A DNA stretch of 62,691 nt from Chitinophagales bacterium (GTDB lineage: Bacteria; Bacteroidota; Bacteroidia; Chitinophagales; UBA2359). The stretch spans positions 1-62,691 of the forward strand of contig JAHDEE010000010.1 in NCBI GenBank assembly GCA_020629005.1, written 5' to 3'. Every line of letters begins with the position of its first letter. The first letter of the stretch is position 1. Below the pieces are notes generated by a model. It did not search any database, was not told where the DNA came from, and worked only from the letters and a program-made list of their open reading frames with translations. The position numbers were made by a program, and so were the translations under genes. This document shows positions 25,701-31,400 of this stretch, one piece after another.

Positions 25701-27804
25701 CGCCGGCTTCAGCGGATTCGATAGCTTTACTTACACGCTTTGCGGCGCAAGTGGTGCCGGATCAACTGCAACAGTTACCGTATCTGTCGACTGTGTAGCG
25801 CCTCAACAGCCTACCCCAGTAAACGACAATGCAACAACTAATTGTGGAAATCCGGTTACGATCGCTGTATTAGCCAATGATATCAATCCGGGAGGAACTC
25901 CATTGTCGATCTGTGCTGTAGGCTCAGCTTACAACGGTTCGGCTGTTCAGTCGGGATCGAACATTATCTATACACCGAATGCTAACTTCAATGGAACAGA
26001 TAGCTTCACCTACAGCATCTGCGGCACCAATGGCAACCTGCTGACTGCGACAGTATCTGTTGTAGTTAACTGCGTACAACCTACTGATCCGGTTCCTAAC
26101 GATGATTTCGCGACTGCAAATTGTCAGGAGACCATTACAGTACAGGTACTGGCTAATGACAGTAATCCATCAGGAGGAGCTTTGGCCATTTGTTCAATAG
26201 GACCTGCTACTAACGGTGCAGCCTATCTACAAGGTCAGGCGATTCAGTACACTGCAAATCCTGGATTCACAGGTACTGATACTTTCACCTACGGATTATG
26301 CGGGCAAAACGGTGCTACTACGACTGCTACAGTTACAGTGACCGTAAACTGCGTTCAGCAGCCGCAGAACCCAATCGTGTCCAATGATGTAGCACAAACA
26401 AGTTGTGATTCACCAGTAACAGTACAAGTACTGTCTAATGATGTGAATCCAACCGGTACTGCGCTTAACATCTGTGGGCTGGGAGTGCCAAACAATGGTA
26501 CGGTCTCTCAACTGGGAACAGTGGTTGTCTATACACCTAACAATGGCTTCAGTGGAACGGATAGCTTCTCCTACTCTGCCTGTAATGAGTTTGGTGTACC
26601 TGTCAACGGAACAGTTACGGTTCAAGTAGCTTCATGTGAATGTAACAATGCAGATATCAATGTATGCACTTACCCAATGACACCAGTACTGGTTTGTCCT
26701 GAGTTCTGTGCACTGGATAACTTCAACATTGTGAGTGCAACAACCTCCTTTGATTGTGGATTGTTTATCCTCCCTGATAACTGCATCCGATACACACCAG
26801 TACCATCATTCATCGGCACCGACCAGATCCTGGTTTCTGCTTGTGATAATATGGGCAACTGCGATGATGTACTGATTATTGTTGAAGTGGGTGACTGTGA
26901 TGGCAATACGCCTCCGGTTGCAACCACTGACTATGCTTCTGCTCAAGGTGGACCAGTAACAATCTCGGTACTTAGTAATGATACAGACGAAGATGCTGAC
27001 CAACTTAGCGTATGTGGTTTCTTTACCGCTGCGAATGGTCAGGTACTTCAGAACGGAAACAGCTTTATCTACACTCCAAACGATGGCTTCTACGGAACGG
27101 ATTACTTTACCTACACTGTTTGTGATGGTTATGGTGGAGAAGCCTCCGCATTGGTGGAGATTCTTGTTGAAGCTCCGATCATTATCGATACTTGCATACC
27201 CGAAATGCATGCTTGTACCGAAGTAATGACCCCAATTCAGGTTTGTGTGGAGTTCTGTGATATCGCAGGGCCTGTGGACATTTCAAACGTACAGACATTG
27301 TTCAACTGTAGTCTGCAAGGGCTGGAGAACAATTGCTTTACCTACACACCGCTACCTGGATTTGATGGAGATGAAGTTATGGAAGTGACTGGTTGTAATC
27401 TGTCTGGCCAATGCGCCGTGACTACAGTCTACATGGCTGTAGGCAACTGTGGTGTCGGTGGCCTGGAAACTGATGACAACGTGCTCGATACTGGTAAGAG
27501 TCCTCAAGTGGAAACACAATCAGCAGTTCTCTGGGCACCCCAGGGACTTCAGTTGCGCAACCACTGGGACAATGTCTTGCCCGATAATGATGAATGGATT
27601 AATGTAACATTATTGCTCTTTGACGAACTAGGTAGAGAAGTGTTCAGAGATGAAAATGCACTGGAGAAAGTGTCAGGAATTGAGTTCTATAACTACGAAA
27701 TGCTTGCAGGCATCCGTAATACCTCAGCCTACTACTTCTATACAGTTGCAACTTCTAAATTCCATGTCGAGGAGAAATCCGGGACAGTTGGTGTCATGAG
27801 GTAA
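4729..27804 (+). CDS. Giant secreted repeat protein, 7691 aa (DUF11, SdrD_B and Big_9 mosaic)
   Basis: This is a predicted surface or extracellular filamentous protein. The signal peptide covers residues 1-29 (hydrophobic LIVFLWLFCLFLVAVLPLQA). A unique Cys-containing segment lies at about 30-150. Residues 152 to about 4608 contain 29 DUF11-type repeats of about 152 aa, each opening with (F/Y/I)DLAL.K and closing with DSTPD...DEDDHD. Ten repeats of 127 aa of a second DUF11-like class (EK.TNG.DAD...TNTGT.DL) cover about 4609-5878. One SdrD_B domain lies at about 5880-5991, a Cys-rich module at about 5993-6089, and 13 Big_9-like domains of about 90 aa at 6090-7301. Then come a Cys-rich module, one more Big_9 and a further Cys-rich module. 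The last ~110 residues look like a degenerate CHU_C-type sorting domain (LFDELGREVF and a YYFYTVAT strand) without the PNGDG.ND motif. Adhesin, stalk or matrix function is inferred. Repeats 13-14 and 19-21 are nearly identical in DNA. Confidence 0.95.
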   Translation: MELNSRRPLIVFLWLFCLFLVAVLPLQAEVCDEEDFFSDECETEELSMMPVCEWGTILTTKLYCFDMDTPEDPTDDTWSFAVRMFGTDLGESWYADDPLNSTGLVMPEVIFGPYLIADGSFDFRIYDATGTGCDYPDVLTANPPEPCSSGNYDLALRKVVNTAASSSPLVAGSTVVFDVIVFNQGTIAANDVTIVDYMPADLTLNDPNWTDNGDGTASYNGSLDIPPSGSQTVSVAFTIDAGATGQIDNYAEISGFGDPLNYGLVDGDSTPDTSNDDPVVDDLISSGSLDEDDHDIASITLAEFDLALQKTINVGGTDPILVPGCAVLFDIQVINQSPVDATGVVITDYIPAGLSLNDPNWTDNGNGTATYNAPISVSANMSETITIAMVVDQGATGVITNAAEISEALNINGDPVEDIDSTPDTTNGDPVVDNELNNSGGDEDDHDIAAIQVDVFDLALRKTVNTAATDMPLLVGSTVTFSIEVFNQGTVEATNVDIVDYPPNGLTLNDANWSGGSVLFYNTPLTIPAGQSQVIDITFTVDANATGVLNNYAEISDDADTFGSPVVDIDSTPDTVNSDELLDNEINNANSDEDDHDIASVSIESFDLALRKTVGSLTDNPLLPGGNVHFQIEVFNQGSIDATQIEIIDYIPQGLILADPSWTNNGNGTATYNQLLSIASGSSQVIEIDFVVDSGFTGQINNHAEISAAADDNGDPIQDLDSTPDSSNTDSLVDDEINNASGDEDDHDIATVAVAIFDLALKKVVDFSQTDQPLMPGGSVTFTITVINQGSVDATAVNIVDYIPTGLVINDPNWAFAGSGKVVYTSPLDLAAGASQDISITFNVTNNAPTNMENFAEISSAKDDAGLTAIDVDSTPDLNNNDPYVDDVTSPNPLDEDDHDIAEISLSAFDLALRKRVNTTLTDDPLVIGSTVVFDIEVFNQGYVDATDVVITDYVPTGLVLSDPNWLNSGSGTVTLNNPLSVAAGTSETVSVTFTVDAGASGVLDNYAEISEASGPSGEAVSDIDSTPDTNNNDTLVDEEIDNASGDEDDHDIASVEIIDFDLALRKTFATADSPLQVGGAVTFTITVFNQGSINARSIRLADYFPPELTLNDPNWTDAGGGIATLNSTFDLPAGGTYSVDITFQLNTGLTGPLVNYAEITDARDPGRLPIADIDSTPDMVNDDPLVDDVINYDPADEDDHDVAIVDLSSFDLALRKVVNPAATDSPLETGSNVQFVIQVFNQGTINATNIELTDYIPVGLTLNDANWTDNGNGLATYNTPISLASGASTDIIIDFIVNENATQTIANHAEISDASDADGNPINDIDSTPDTSNTDPLVDNVISDNPSDEDDHDVATISISDFDLALRKTLNTGLTDDPLAPGSAVVFDIEVFNQGSLMGTGIEITDYLPAGLNLNDATWTNNGNGTATYNAPLILAPGTSEVITIEFIVATGAAGQIDNYAEISDHRNLVGDPIADTDSTPDSNNTDMLVDDEIDPNAMDEDDHDIASVSILNYDLALRKTVNAAATDSPLLENGSVTFDIAVINQGSGLADGIVVTDYIPSGLLLNDANWTNNGDGTATYTGGPAANGGLTLNGGATNTISITFTVAAGFSGDIDNHAEISAASDSNGNPIADVDSTPDTINSDPLVDDEVDNAGGDEDDHDIATITVDEFDLALQKTINTASTDNPLQEGGDVVFNIEVFNQGTIMGTGIQITDYLPTGLTLADSGWTDNGNGTASYNTALSIAPGQSQVITVAMTADVGFTGQASNHAEISNADGPAGETVSDIDSTPDTSNTDTLVDDEINNAGGDEDDHDIATVNVGAAPIYDLALIKTLDAAGTDSPLYPGGTVTWEIRVFNQGTEDATGVQIIDYLPTGLSLNDASWTGSGTTATYNTLLSIAAGQSQVISITTVVDAGFVGTLDNYAEIIAGLDSVGAAATDVDSTPDTNNTDTLVDNEVNNAGGDEDDHDIASVTVIEEPIFDLALRKTLDAAGTSSPLYPGGTVTWDIEVFNQGTENATGVQIIDYLPTGLSLNDAAWSGSGSTATYNTLLSIPAGQSQVISIVTTVDAGFVGTLDNHAEVSAALDSGGGAVTDIDSTPDTSNTDTLVDNEINNAGGDEDDHDIASVTVIEEPIFDLALRKTLDAAGTSSPLYPGGTVTWDIEVFNQGTENATGVQIIDYLPTGLSLNDAAWSGSGSTATYNTLLSIPAGQSQVISIVTTVDAGFVGTLDNHAEVSAALDSGGGAVTDIDSTPDTSNTDTLVDNEINNAGGDEDDHDIASVTVIEEPIFDLALRKTLDAAGTSSPLYPGGTVTWDIEVFNQGTADATGVEIIDYLPTGLSLNDANWSGSGNTATYNTLLSIAAGQSQVISIVTTVDAGFVGTLDNHAEVSAALDSSGGVVTDIDSTPDTSNTDTLVDNEINNAGGDEDDHDIASVIVIEEPIFDLALRKSLNMAGTSSPLYPGGTVTWEIEVFNQGTADATGVEIIDYLPTGLSLNDANWTGSGSTATYNTPLSILAGQSQVISIVTTVDAGFEGTLDNHAEISAAFDTAGGAATDIDSTPDTSNSDVLIDDEILNAGGDEDDHDIASVTVTTEPIFDLALIKTLNLAGSDSPLYANGTATWEIRIFNQGTIDATGVEIVDYLPTGLSLNDAGWTAAGSTATYNTLLNIPVGQSETITIVTTVDAGFVGTLDNHAEISADLDGDGNPVTDVDSTPDTENLDPVVDNEVQNAGGDEDDHDIATVTVEELMIFDLALRKTLNTAGTSSPLYAGGTVTWDIEVFNQGTEDATAIEIIDYLPTGLSLNDAAWTGSGTTATYNTLLSIASGQSQVISIVTTVDAGFVGTLDNHAEISAGLDSAGGAATDVDSTPDVSNTDTLVDDEINNAGGDEDDHDIASVTVEEEPIFDLALRKTLNAGGTNSPLYAGGTVTWDIEVFNQGTEDATAIEIIDYLPTGLSLNDAAWTGSGTTATYNTLLNIAAGQSQVISIVTTVDAGFAGTLDNHAEVSAGLDSAGGAATDTDSTPDTSNTDPLVDDEINNAGGDEDDHDVASVTVEAIPPTPIFDLALRKTLNTGGTNSPLYAGGTVTWDIEVFNQGTEDATAIEIIDYLPTGLSLNDAAWTGSGTTATYNTLLNIAAGQSQVISIVTTVDAGFAGTLDNHAEVSAGLDSAGGAATDTDSTPDTSNTDPLVDDEINNAGGDEDDHDVASVTVEAIPPTPIFDLALRKTLNTGGTNSPLYAGGTVTWDIEVFNQGTEDATAIEIIDYLPTGLSLNDAAWTGSGTTATYNTLLNIAAGQSQVISIVTTVDAGFAGTLDNHAEVSAALDSNGGAATDVDSTPDTVNTDVVVDDELQNAGGDEDDHDLATVTVEVEPIFDLALRKTLNTAGTNNPLYAGGTVTWDIEVFNQGTEDATAIEIIDYLPTGLSLNDAAWTATGSTATYNTLLSIAAGQSQVISIVTIVDAGFSGTLDNHAEVSAALDSGGGAATDVDSSPDTNNTDSLVDDEINNAGGDEDDHDVESVVVEEIPPTPIFDLALRKTVNAAGTDSPLYAGGTIVYDIEVFNQGTEDATAIEITDYIPTGLVLNDAGWTLSGTSATYNTALSLPAGQSTVVTIEFTVAAGTVGTLDNHAEVSAASDSNGDPASDVDSTPDGTNNDSLVDDEILNAGGDEDDHDIESVTIGEVPPTVIDLALRKRLSGTTASPIYEGQTVTYEIEVFNQGTEDATGIQVVDYMPTGLTLSDANWTASGSTATFDTPLSIQAGQSQMITISFIVDAGTVGTISNLAEISAANDAAGNPATDADSTPDTTNDDDLVDDAIFPTSGDEDDHDIADIVVEVEPDPVIDLALRKTVDAVQSSNPILQGSTVVFAIEVFNQGSEDATGIEVTDYLPGGLSLADTDWTENANGTATYNTLLSVPAGQSLTIFVSFTVDQGTLGSVDNHAEISDALDADGNPTTDIDSTPDSTNDDPTVDDNIADIAGDEDDHDVATVVIEADPPAPLFDLALLKTVNSVMSDSPLQAGNTVVYDIEVINQGEADAFNVMLVDYLPSELILNDINWTNNGDGTATYSSGIDVAAGSSQTVQIAFEISLLASGTVENFAEIASAEDSAGANPVDNDSTPDTLNDDPVVDDVVDGTNGDEDDHDVATFVVETFDLALRKSVNSAFTDDPLLPGGDLTFNIEVFNQGDVDATNIAVIDYIPGGVELVDPNWTLDANGNASYNNLLSIAAGQSQVITISFEVENGYTGPIVNFAEISDADGPNGEPVNDEDSTPDTQNDDPVVNDEIDPNPDDEDDHDRATVNVSQFDLALQKRVNEIGTDSPLMVGATVVFEIEVYNQGILDATNISVVDYIPAGLTLNDAGWSQTGNVATYNTTLDVASGASEIITIQFTVASGAPETIVNAAEISDDAGPGGVDIIDDDSTPDDINGDAVVDDELDPDMGDEDDHDIATIAIGVFDLALIKTVASVSDTPLIPGVSTVTYEIEVINQGTIDAYNIQLADYLPAGLSLNDAGWTSMNSTANYDTLIDVPAGTSQTVTIVCDVNEGFFGDIVNSAEITAATDSGGNAVVDIDSTPDTDNTDPVIDDVVNSTNGADEDDHDIAVISTVAPTASIEIEKWTNGADADSPAGADVPVINEGGTVTWTYTVVNTGTLDLANVIVTDDLEGAVCTIALLPAGESDVCILTGTAGAGAYQNLGSVIGVPVDENGNPATGPDGSLLPPVEDEDPSNYIGVEEGVASIVIEKSTNNVDADNPNGTDVPQIMVGDQVTWEYVVTNTGTLDLVNVVVTDDQEGQICVLPSLPVGESASCNFVGVATLGDYANLATVVADPVDENGDPATDANGDPIPSPSDEDPSHYTGVDDPVAGIVVEKTTNGADADSPVGADVPVVFAGEMVTWQYTVTNTGTVDLANVTVVDDMEGQICDIALLPAGGVATCNFSGIAGVGLYANVATVTGDPIDENGDPAVDSNGDPIPDPTDEDPSHYQGEEVPQVGFDLEKFTNGADADAATDSDVPVLGIGETVTWQYVVTNSGTTDLANVTIIDDMEGQVCVIPLLPAGSNSVCELQGVADSGLYSNLATATGEPVDGNGNPATDPSGNPLPDAQDEDPSHYIGEDDAVASIVVEKSTNGVDADLASDPSIPVIMEGDEVSWTYEVTNTGNVDLANVEVIDDIEGMICTIQLLPAGMSSTCNHSDVAQLGDYVNVAVATGTPVDENGDPVLDENGNPLPEVSDDDPSHYTGVDEPVTSIDIEKYTNGFDADDVNTDIIPQIQDGGLVSWEYVVVNTGTVDLVDVQVNDDKEGLICVLASLPAGESASCNHTGVAAAGPYGNIGSVVGDPVDENGNPAVDANGDPLPSPTDEDPSNYVGTVVGIADISLEKSTNGMDADNISDSDVPLINQGGQVIWQYLVTNTGTLDLVNIEVVDDMEGPICTLPFLPAGTSSTCSYSGTAINGDYSNLGTVTGDPVDENGDPATDADGNLLPEVSDDDPSNYIGVPVQIASIDIEKSTNGADADSAFGSDVPQLMIGDQVTWEYVVTNTGSLDLANVQVVDDVEGQVCTIAFLPAGADAVCDLVGVAGNGLYENVGTATGEPVDENGDPAVDANGDPLGDVSDQDTSHYSGSDDPVASIDVEKYTNGIDADSASDPAVPQIAEGEQVTWSYVVTNNGTVDLANVTVVDDVEGAICTIPFLPAGISTTCSMIGIAGSSPYENLAIATGDPVDENGNPATDANGNPLPDPEDTDYSHYEGVPEGTASIEVEKRTNGADADFPAGLDVPAIQVGDQVTWDYFVTNTGTLDLANVEVVDNMEGAVCTIPLLAAGETASCTLNGIAGDGLYTNIATVTGDPVDENGDPAVDGSGDPIPSPEDEDPSSYIGQTDEIMNSLGDYVWYDENEDGLQGSDETGLEGITVILYTASGMPIDVTITDQDGYYIFTDLQDGSYYVHFQTPVGYELTDANMGNDEFDSDADAVDGNSDIVFLSGGQNDPSLDAGVIDEEVIISQEPVTLECNGSTSLCTEPITTLEICLDGLSADDQIMEVNVVFECSLNLDGDCVYYTPLPGFENVTETMVITVCNPITLVCQEYCYEITVGCTDPVEALDDVFTASCEDQVLDVLANDSDPAGETLSICDYDQPYNGTVILVGGQLIYSAYEEFIGYDVFNYTVCNESGEEATATVVIDVDCYEIEEPTAIDDVISTLCTEPVSIQVLSNDISPAGTALTICSVAQPLNGTTTFANGVVLYTPLYGFTGFDSFEYTICTEDGVGSTATVVVDVDCEDIEEPEAANDTAMTECGESITVQVLSNDYNPTATPLSVCSVSQPLNGTTVLSGSNVVYTPNANFSGFDSFTYELCDQDGVGSTATVTVAVDCLEPQEPLAVGDIASTNCDESVTIDVLSNDLSQSGAALSICSVGQPLNGMATQSGGTIIYTPNADFNGFDTFTYTLCSENGIGSTTSVTIAVECVEPEEPEQPVAVNDIAYANCGEPVTVSVLTNDLNPNATALTICSLGQSMNGTTTLSGNSIIYTPNPTFSGFDSFTYTLCGQNGIGSTATVTVAVDCDEPEEPEDPMAMNDIASATCSEPVTISVLANDLNPTNAALTICSVGQAFNGVASLSGSSIVYTPNADFNGFDSFTYTLCGVNGAGSTATVTVAVDCEEPQEPTALNDSASTNCGNPVTISVLSNDLNPSGINLTICAVGQTFNGTAVLSGGNVIYTPNAGFSGFDSFTYTLCGSNGNGSTATVTVAVDCVQPQEPTALNDSATTSCTNPVTVSVLSNDLNPGGANLTICSVGQAFNGSAVISGSNVIYTPNTGFSGFDTFTYTLCGTNGTGSTATVTVAVDCVGPQEPTALNDSASTNCTNPVTISVLSNDLNPGGANLTICSVGQAFNGSAVISGSNVIYTPNAGFSGFDSFTYTLCGSNGNGSTATVTVSVDCVQPQEPTALNDSASTNCTNPVTVAVLANDQNPTGMNLSICSVGTAYNGTAVISGSNVIYTPNAGFSGFDSFTYTLCGASGAGSTATVTVSVDCVAPQQPTPVNDNATTNCGNPVTIAVLANDINPGGTPLSICAVGSAYNGSAVQSGSNIIYTPNANFNGTDSFTYSICGTNGNLLTATVSVVVNCVQPTDPVPNDDFATANCQETITVQVLANDSNPSGGALAICSIGPATNGAAYLQGQAIQYTANPGFTGTDTFTYGLCGQNGATTTATVTVTVNCVQQPQNPIVSNDVAQTSCDSPVTVQVLSNDVNPTGTALNICGLGVPNNGTVSQLGTVVVYTPNNGFSGTDSFSYSACNEFGVPVNGTVTVQVASCECNNADINVCTYPMTPVLVCPEFCALDNFNIVSATTSFDCGLFILPDNCIRYTPVPSFIGTDQILVSACDNMGNCDDVLIIVEVGDCDGNTPPVATTDYASAQGGPVTISVLSNDTDEDADQLSVCGFFTAANGQVLQNGNSFIYTPNDGFYGTDYFTYTVCDGYGGEASALVEILVEAPIIIDTCIPEMHACTEVMTPIQVCVEFCDIAGPVDISNVQTLFNCSLQGLENNCFTYTPLPGFDGDEVMEVTGCNLSGQCAVTTVYMAVGNCGVGGLETDDNVLDTGKSPQVETQSAVLWAPQGLQLRNHWDNVLPDNDEWINVTLLLFDELGREVFRDENALEKVSGIEFYNYEMLAGIRNTSAYYFYTVATSKFHVEEKSGTVGVMR
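10669..11498 (+). repeat. Near-perfect tandem DNA duplication of one DUF11 unit (462-bp period)
   Basis: Bases 10669-11036 read identically at 11131-11498, that is 368 bp with no difference at an offset of 462 bp, and the next unit at 11596 is still very similar. Perfect identity including third codon positions points to a recent duplication or gene conversion inside the giant gene. Confidence 0.88.
13564..14681 (+). repeat. Perfect tandem DNA duplication of DUF11 units (471-bp period)
   Basis: Bases 13564-14210 read identically at 14035-14681, an uninterrupted match of about 647 bp at an offset of 471 bp. The match is longer than the period, so three consecutive units are involved. The next difference on the right is A at 14211 against C at 14682. 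Confidence 0.9.
18553..22362 (+). repeat. Array of 10 DUF11-like repeats of a second class (381-bp period)
   Basis: There are ten in-frame units of about 127 aa. Each has an I.(V/I)EK.TNG.DAD opening, a W.Y.V.NTGT.DL strand, two Cys around the (G).(I/V)C......(L).AG segment, a VDENG(N/D)PA stretch and a closing DEDPS(H/N)Y. They are clearly different from the FDLAL class that precedes them. Confidence 0.9.
22996..26635 (+). repeat. Array of 13 Big_9/cadherin-like repeats
   Basis: These are in-frame units of about 90 aa (279 bp in the most regular part). Each has VLSNDLNP-like, Y(T)PN..F.G.D.FTY and a final VDC motif, the hallmark pattern of Big_9 / VCBS-like Ig domains. A 14th unit lies at about 26908-27178 after a Cys-rich module. 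Units starting near 24691, 24970 and 25249 are the most alike. Confidence 0.88.
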
Positions 27805-27825
27805 TAATGTATTGGTTATTTGGCT

Positions 27826-27862
27826 TCCCCCCGTTGCTCCTTGCAGCGGGGGGATTTTTTTT
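27826..27862 (+). terminator. Intrinsic terminator after the 7691-aa gene
   Basis: A GC-rich stem (27826-27837 with 27843-27854, one G-T pair) is followed by eight T residues. It lies about 20 nt after the stop codon. Confidence 0.93.
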
Positions 27863-28277
27863 GCTCCTTAGTGTTCCAATAACTTTGCTTGGCAAGGTTA
27901 TTGAAACATATTCAGCGTGTTTGCGCAGGGCTTAACCACCTGGACACAAAAAAAGGTTGGACCACTTGTGGGGAGTGACCCAACCAACAGGATAGATAAA
28001 AACCTAACCTTAATGCAAAAACTGAGTAAATATAGTAATTATCTGCACCAAACAATGACTAAAACTCATTCGTGTAGAGCTTTAGCTATGACGGCTCGCA
28101 TAATGTTTTGATTCTTCCTGTCTTTGTTTCAACTCAAACACTTTTTCGATCTTTTTGGAACGGATTTTGAACTATAAGAGCAGTACGGAGTTGGCTTCAC
28201 CCCAGCCCGTGTCAAAACAACTATCACACTATCATTAAGCGCTCAAAGAATCCAAAATTTGCTTAATGGTGGGATTG
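27863..28277. other. Intergenic region between the 7691-aa gene and the first DUF11 paralogue
   Basis: No convincing protein gene is seen. An imperfect hairpin has outer arms GGTTGG (27955-27960) and CCAACC (27980-27985). Inside it, the 15-mer CACTTGTGGGGAGTG (27963-27977) recurs exactly at 37253-37267, upstream of the other giant gene. A small open frame of 64 codons overlaps it but has no recognisable features. Confidence 0.45.
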
Positions 28278-28316
28278 GAAAGCCCTTCGCCACTAGTTGG
28301 TGGGGGCTTTCTTTCA
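28278..28316 (+). terminator. Terminator-like hairpin in the leader of the 28404 gene
   Basis: GAAAGCCC (28278-28285) pairs with GGGCTTTC (28304-28311), with further CCAC/GTGG pairing inside, followed by a T-rich stretch. It sits about 90 nt before the start codon and more than 400 nt after the previous gene's own terminator. It could end a small RNA or act as a leader attenuator. The T-run is interrupted, so confidence is moderate. Confidence 0.5.
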
Positions 28317-28403
28317 TTCACCATTGAAGTAAAAGATTGAAGGGAACATAGCTAAATAACTATCACTTCTAGTGGTTCCCAGCCACCTGTCATTTTGACG
28401 CTT

Positions 28404-31400
28404 ATGAAACACATTTTAACCCTTGTACTTTTACTCGTACTGGGTTCTCTTGCTGCTCATGCGCAGCTGGACATAACCAAGTCCGTAAATTTCACTACAA
28501 CACAAACGGGGGTGTGGATAGACTACACCCTACAATATGCATGTCCGAGCACAACAACCAATTGTACCGGGGTGCAAATTGTCGATGCACTGCCTCCAGA
28601 GATGGAATACCTGGCAGCTCTCGGATCTGTGCATACTACTGGTCATACCTATGACCCGGTTAATCATACCGTGACTTTCGACTTTATTGACCCATTGTTA
28701 GCAGGCTCGACGGGCCAGGTGAGAATTAGAGTCAGGTTTCCCAATGGGCCTACACCAAATGGAACGGTTGCTACAAATACGGCCGTTATATCCGGCACCA
28801 ATGCCGCATCCGTAACATCGAATGAGGTGTCGACCACTGCTACTGCGGAAGACAGAATGGATGTCAGCAAGTATACGGTTGTGGAGGGACCGGTAGATGG
28901 AATAACCACCTGGCAAGTAAGAATTTGTAATGAATGTCAGAACTGTACCTCCAATGGTGTTCTGGAGCCTTCGTCTACTGTCACTATTGTGGATCAGCTT
29001 CCTCCCGGAGCAGTATATGTTGAGTCTACTAACGGCGGGGTTTACAATGCCACTAATCATACTGTGACCTGGACTATTGCACCTGACTTATTAGAAGGTG
29101 GAGAATGTGTCTGGAGGCGTGTCTCAGCAACCTTGCCCAGTTCCAGTTTCAGTCAAGGAGATCTGGTGCATAATGAGGCTGATGTTACCTATACACTCTA
29201 TGGGGAGCCAACAGTCTCACTCACGCCTGGCTATGATCATAATATACCTGGCTCTAATCCACTGATCTCATCCTGGAAAACCGATGACGTAACGGATAGA
29301 TACCCAGGAATGCAGGGAGACTACGAAATTGAGTTCGAAATCACAGGTAACGAAGATGTGTCCGGTTTGTGCATCGTTGACATGTTGCCAGAAGGGTTAA
29401 GGGTACGTGGACTCAATACCGGAAAGTTCTATTACGGAGGGATTTATACTCCTCTCAATATAACTGTGGAGTATCAAACCGACCTGAATCCCACATGGAC
29501 ACTAGCAGGAACTTATGCTGTAGACGATGATGCCTTTGTCAATTTCCTTGATGGGTCGATTCCTACCGGAGATTATGTGGATGCTGTCCGATTGTGTTTT
29601 ACAGGAGGCGATGTTCCTGCAGGTTTTGATGATTATGAACCAATCAATATTGTTTACGATGTACTGGATGATGCCCCGATTGGCGTAGCAACCAATTGTG
29701 TTACCGTAACTGAAACTGGCCCACTAACTTATCCCTTAGCAGGTTCGCCATGTGATGATACTAACATCGTTGCACTGGCTACTGGTACCATACCAGATCC
29801 CAACAAATATGAAGTAGAAACTGGCGATGACTTCTTGCATGGAGATATCGTGACCTGGCAAATTACCGTTAAAAACGGAAGTTCAACTTCGACCCCTGCC
29901 AGCAATCCTGTACTTTATGATTTGTTGCCTATATACCTCGAGTATGTGCCAGGCTCATGGGTCAAAACAGGACAGAGTGCCGGCGCAATTGATGCACCAC
30001 TTCCCACCTTTACGTCTATTCCAAACTATAATGGAACAGGTAGAACCTTACTCATCTGGGAATGGGAAAACTATGACCTGCAACCAGGTGAGCTTATCAA
30101 TATCGAGTATGACGTTGAGGTGCTCAACACCGCCATTGGAGGCTACAACCTCGTGGAAAATATAGTATACCAAACCAGCGATAACACCGAGAATCAATGT
30201 TGGGGTTCCAACCAAGACCCGGATATATATGATCTTGATGGAGACGGCAATACAACTGAACTACTCTGCGGTGATGTTGGAAACTTTACCGTAGAATTGA
30301 TCCCTGCCCTGGACTCGGAAAAACTCGTCAAAGGACAGTTGGATACACAATGGACCAAATATCCGGACTCCGGACTTACCACCCCTGGTGGATTGGCAGA
30401 TTACACACTCGATGTATGCAATACCGGTACAGTTCCTATGACTGATATCGTCTTGATCGACATACTCCCGCATCTTGGGGATGCAGGGGTCATTGACCTT
30501 TCTCCAAGGGATACCGAATGGGAACCTGTGCTTGCAGGTCCGGTAACCGCACCAGCAGGTGTCACCGTTTACTATAGTACAGAAAAGAATCCGTGTAGGT
30601 CGGCCGAAGGCATAGAGCCGACAGGGCCACCGGGCTGTACTGCTCCTAACTGGACCACAGCTCCGCCAAATCCAATTACCTCGGTATCATCATTGAAATT
30701 TGATTTTGGTACCATCGTCGTCAATCCCGGAGAATGTCTTAATCTGTTCTGGGAAATGAGAGCACCAGTTAATGCGCCTACCAATGGCGAAATCGCATGG
30801 AACTCCTTCGGTTATATTGCGAATGATACCTACGGAAATCCAGTGCTGCCTTCAGAGCCTATCAAAGTGGGTATAGCCATTGAACCAATCGATCCGGCTG
30901 CGCACGGTGACTTCGTTTGGAATGACCTCGATCAGGATGGCATCCAAGATCCAGGAGAACCCGGTATTCCGGCGGTTAATGTGGCTATCTATCAGGACAA
31001 TGGAGACGGTATTGCAGATCCGAATACTGATAATTATGTCAACTTTACCGTAACAGATAACACAGGACACTTTATATTTCCCAACTTACCCGCAGGCGAT
31101 TACTTCCTGGTGTTTACTCCACCGGCTGGTATGACCCCATCACCCACAGGTGTTGGTAATGATAATACAATTGATTCGGATGGTACGATCACGGGTATCG
31201 TTTCGCTGGCAGCCAATGATGTCGATCTTACCTGCGACCTCGGACTCTTTGCTATGACTTCCTGCGATGTCTTGATCAGCAACGTGGTCGTAAGTCCTTG
31301 TTCTTACAATTCGTCTACCGGTCAAAGCTCGGTTGAAGTAAACGTATATGTTGATTGGGCAAACGCTGTCAATGGAAACATCCTGGTGGATATAAACGGC

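Noticed and set aside
24691-25800. Homology between the 279-bp Big_9 units of the first giant gene and the 279-bp units of the second
   Set aside because: The equal length is coincidental: motif order and Cys positions differ (SVLSNDLNP and FSGFDSFTY against NDPGGLIDINGQ and AFFVDDP).
28395-28403. TTG start for the first paralogue
   Set aside because: ATG 28404 gives a compact signal peptide like that of the second paralogue; the TTG only adds three residues before it.
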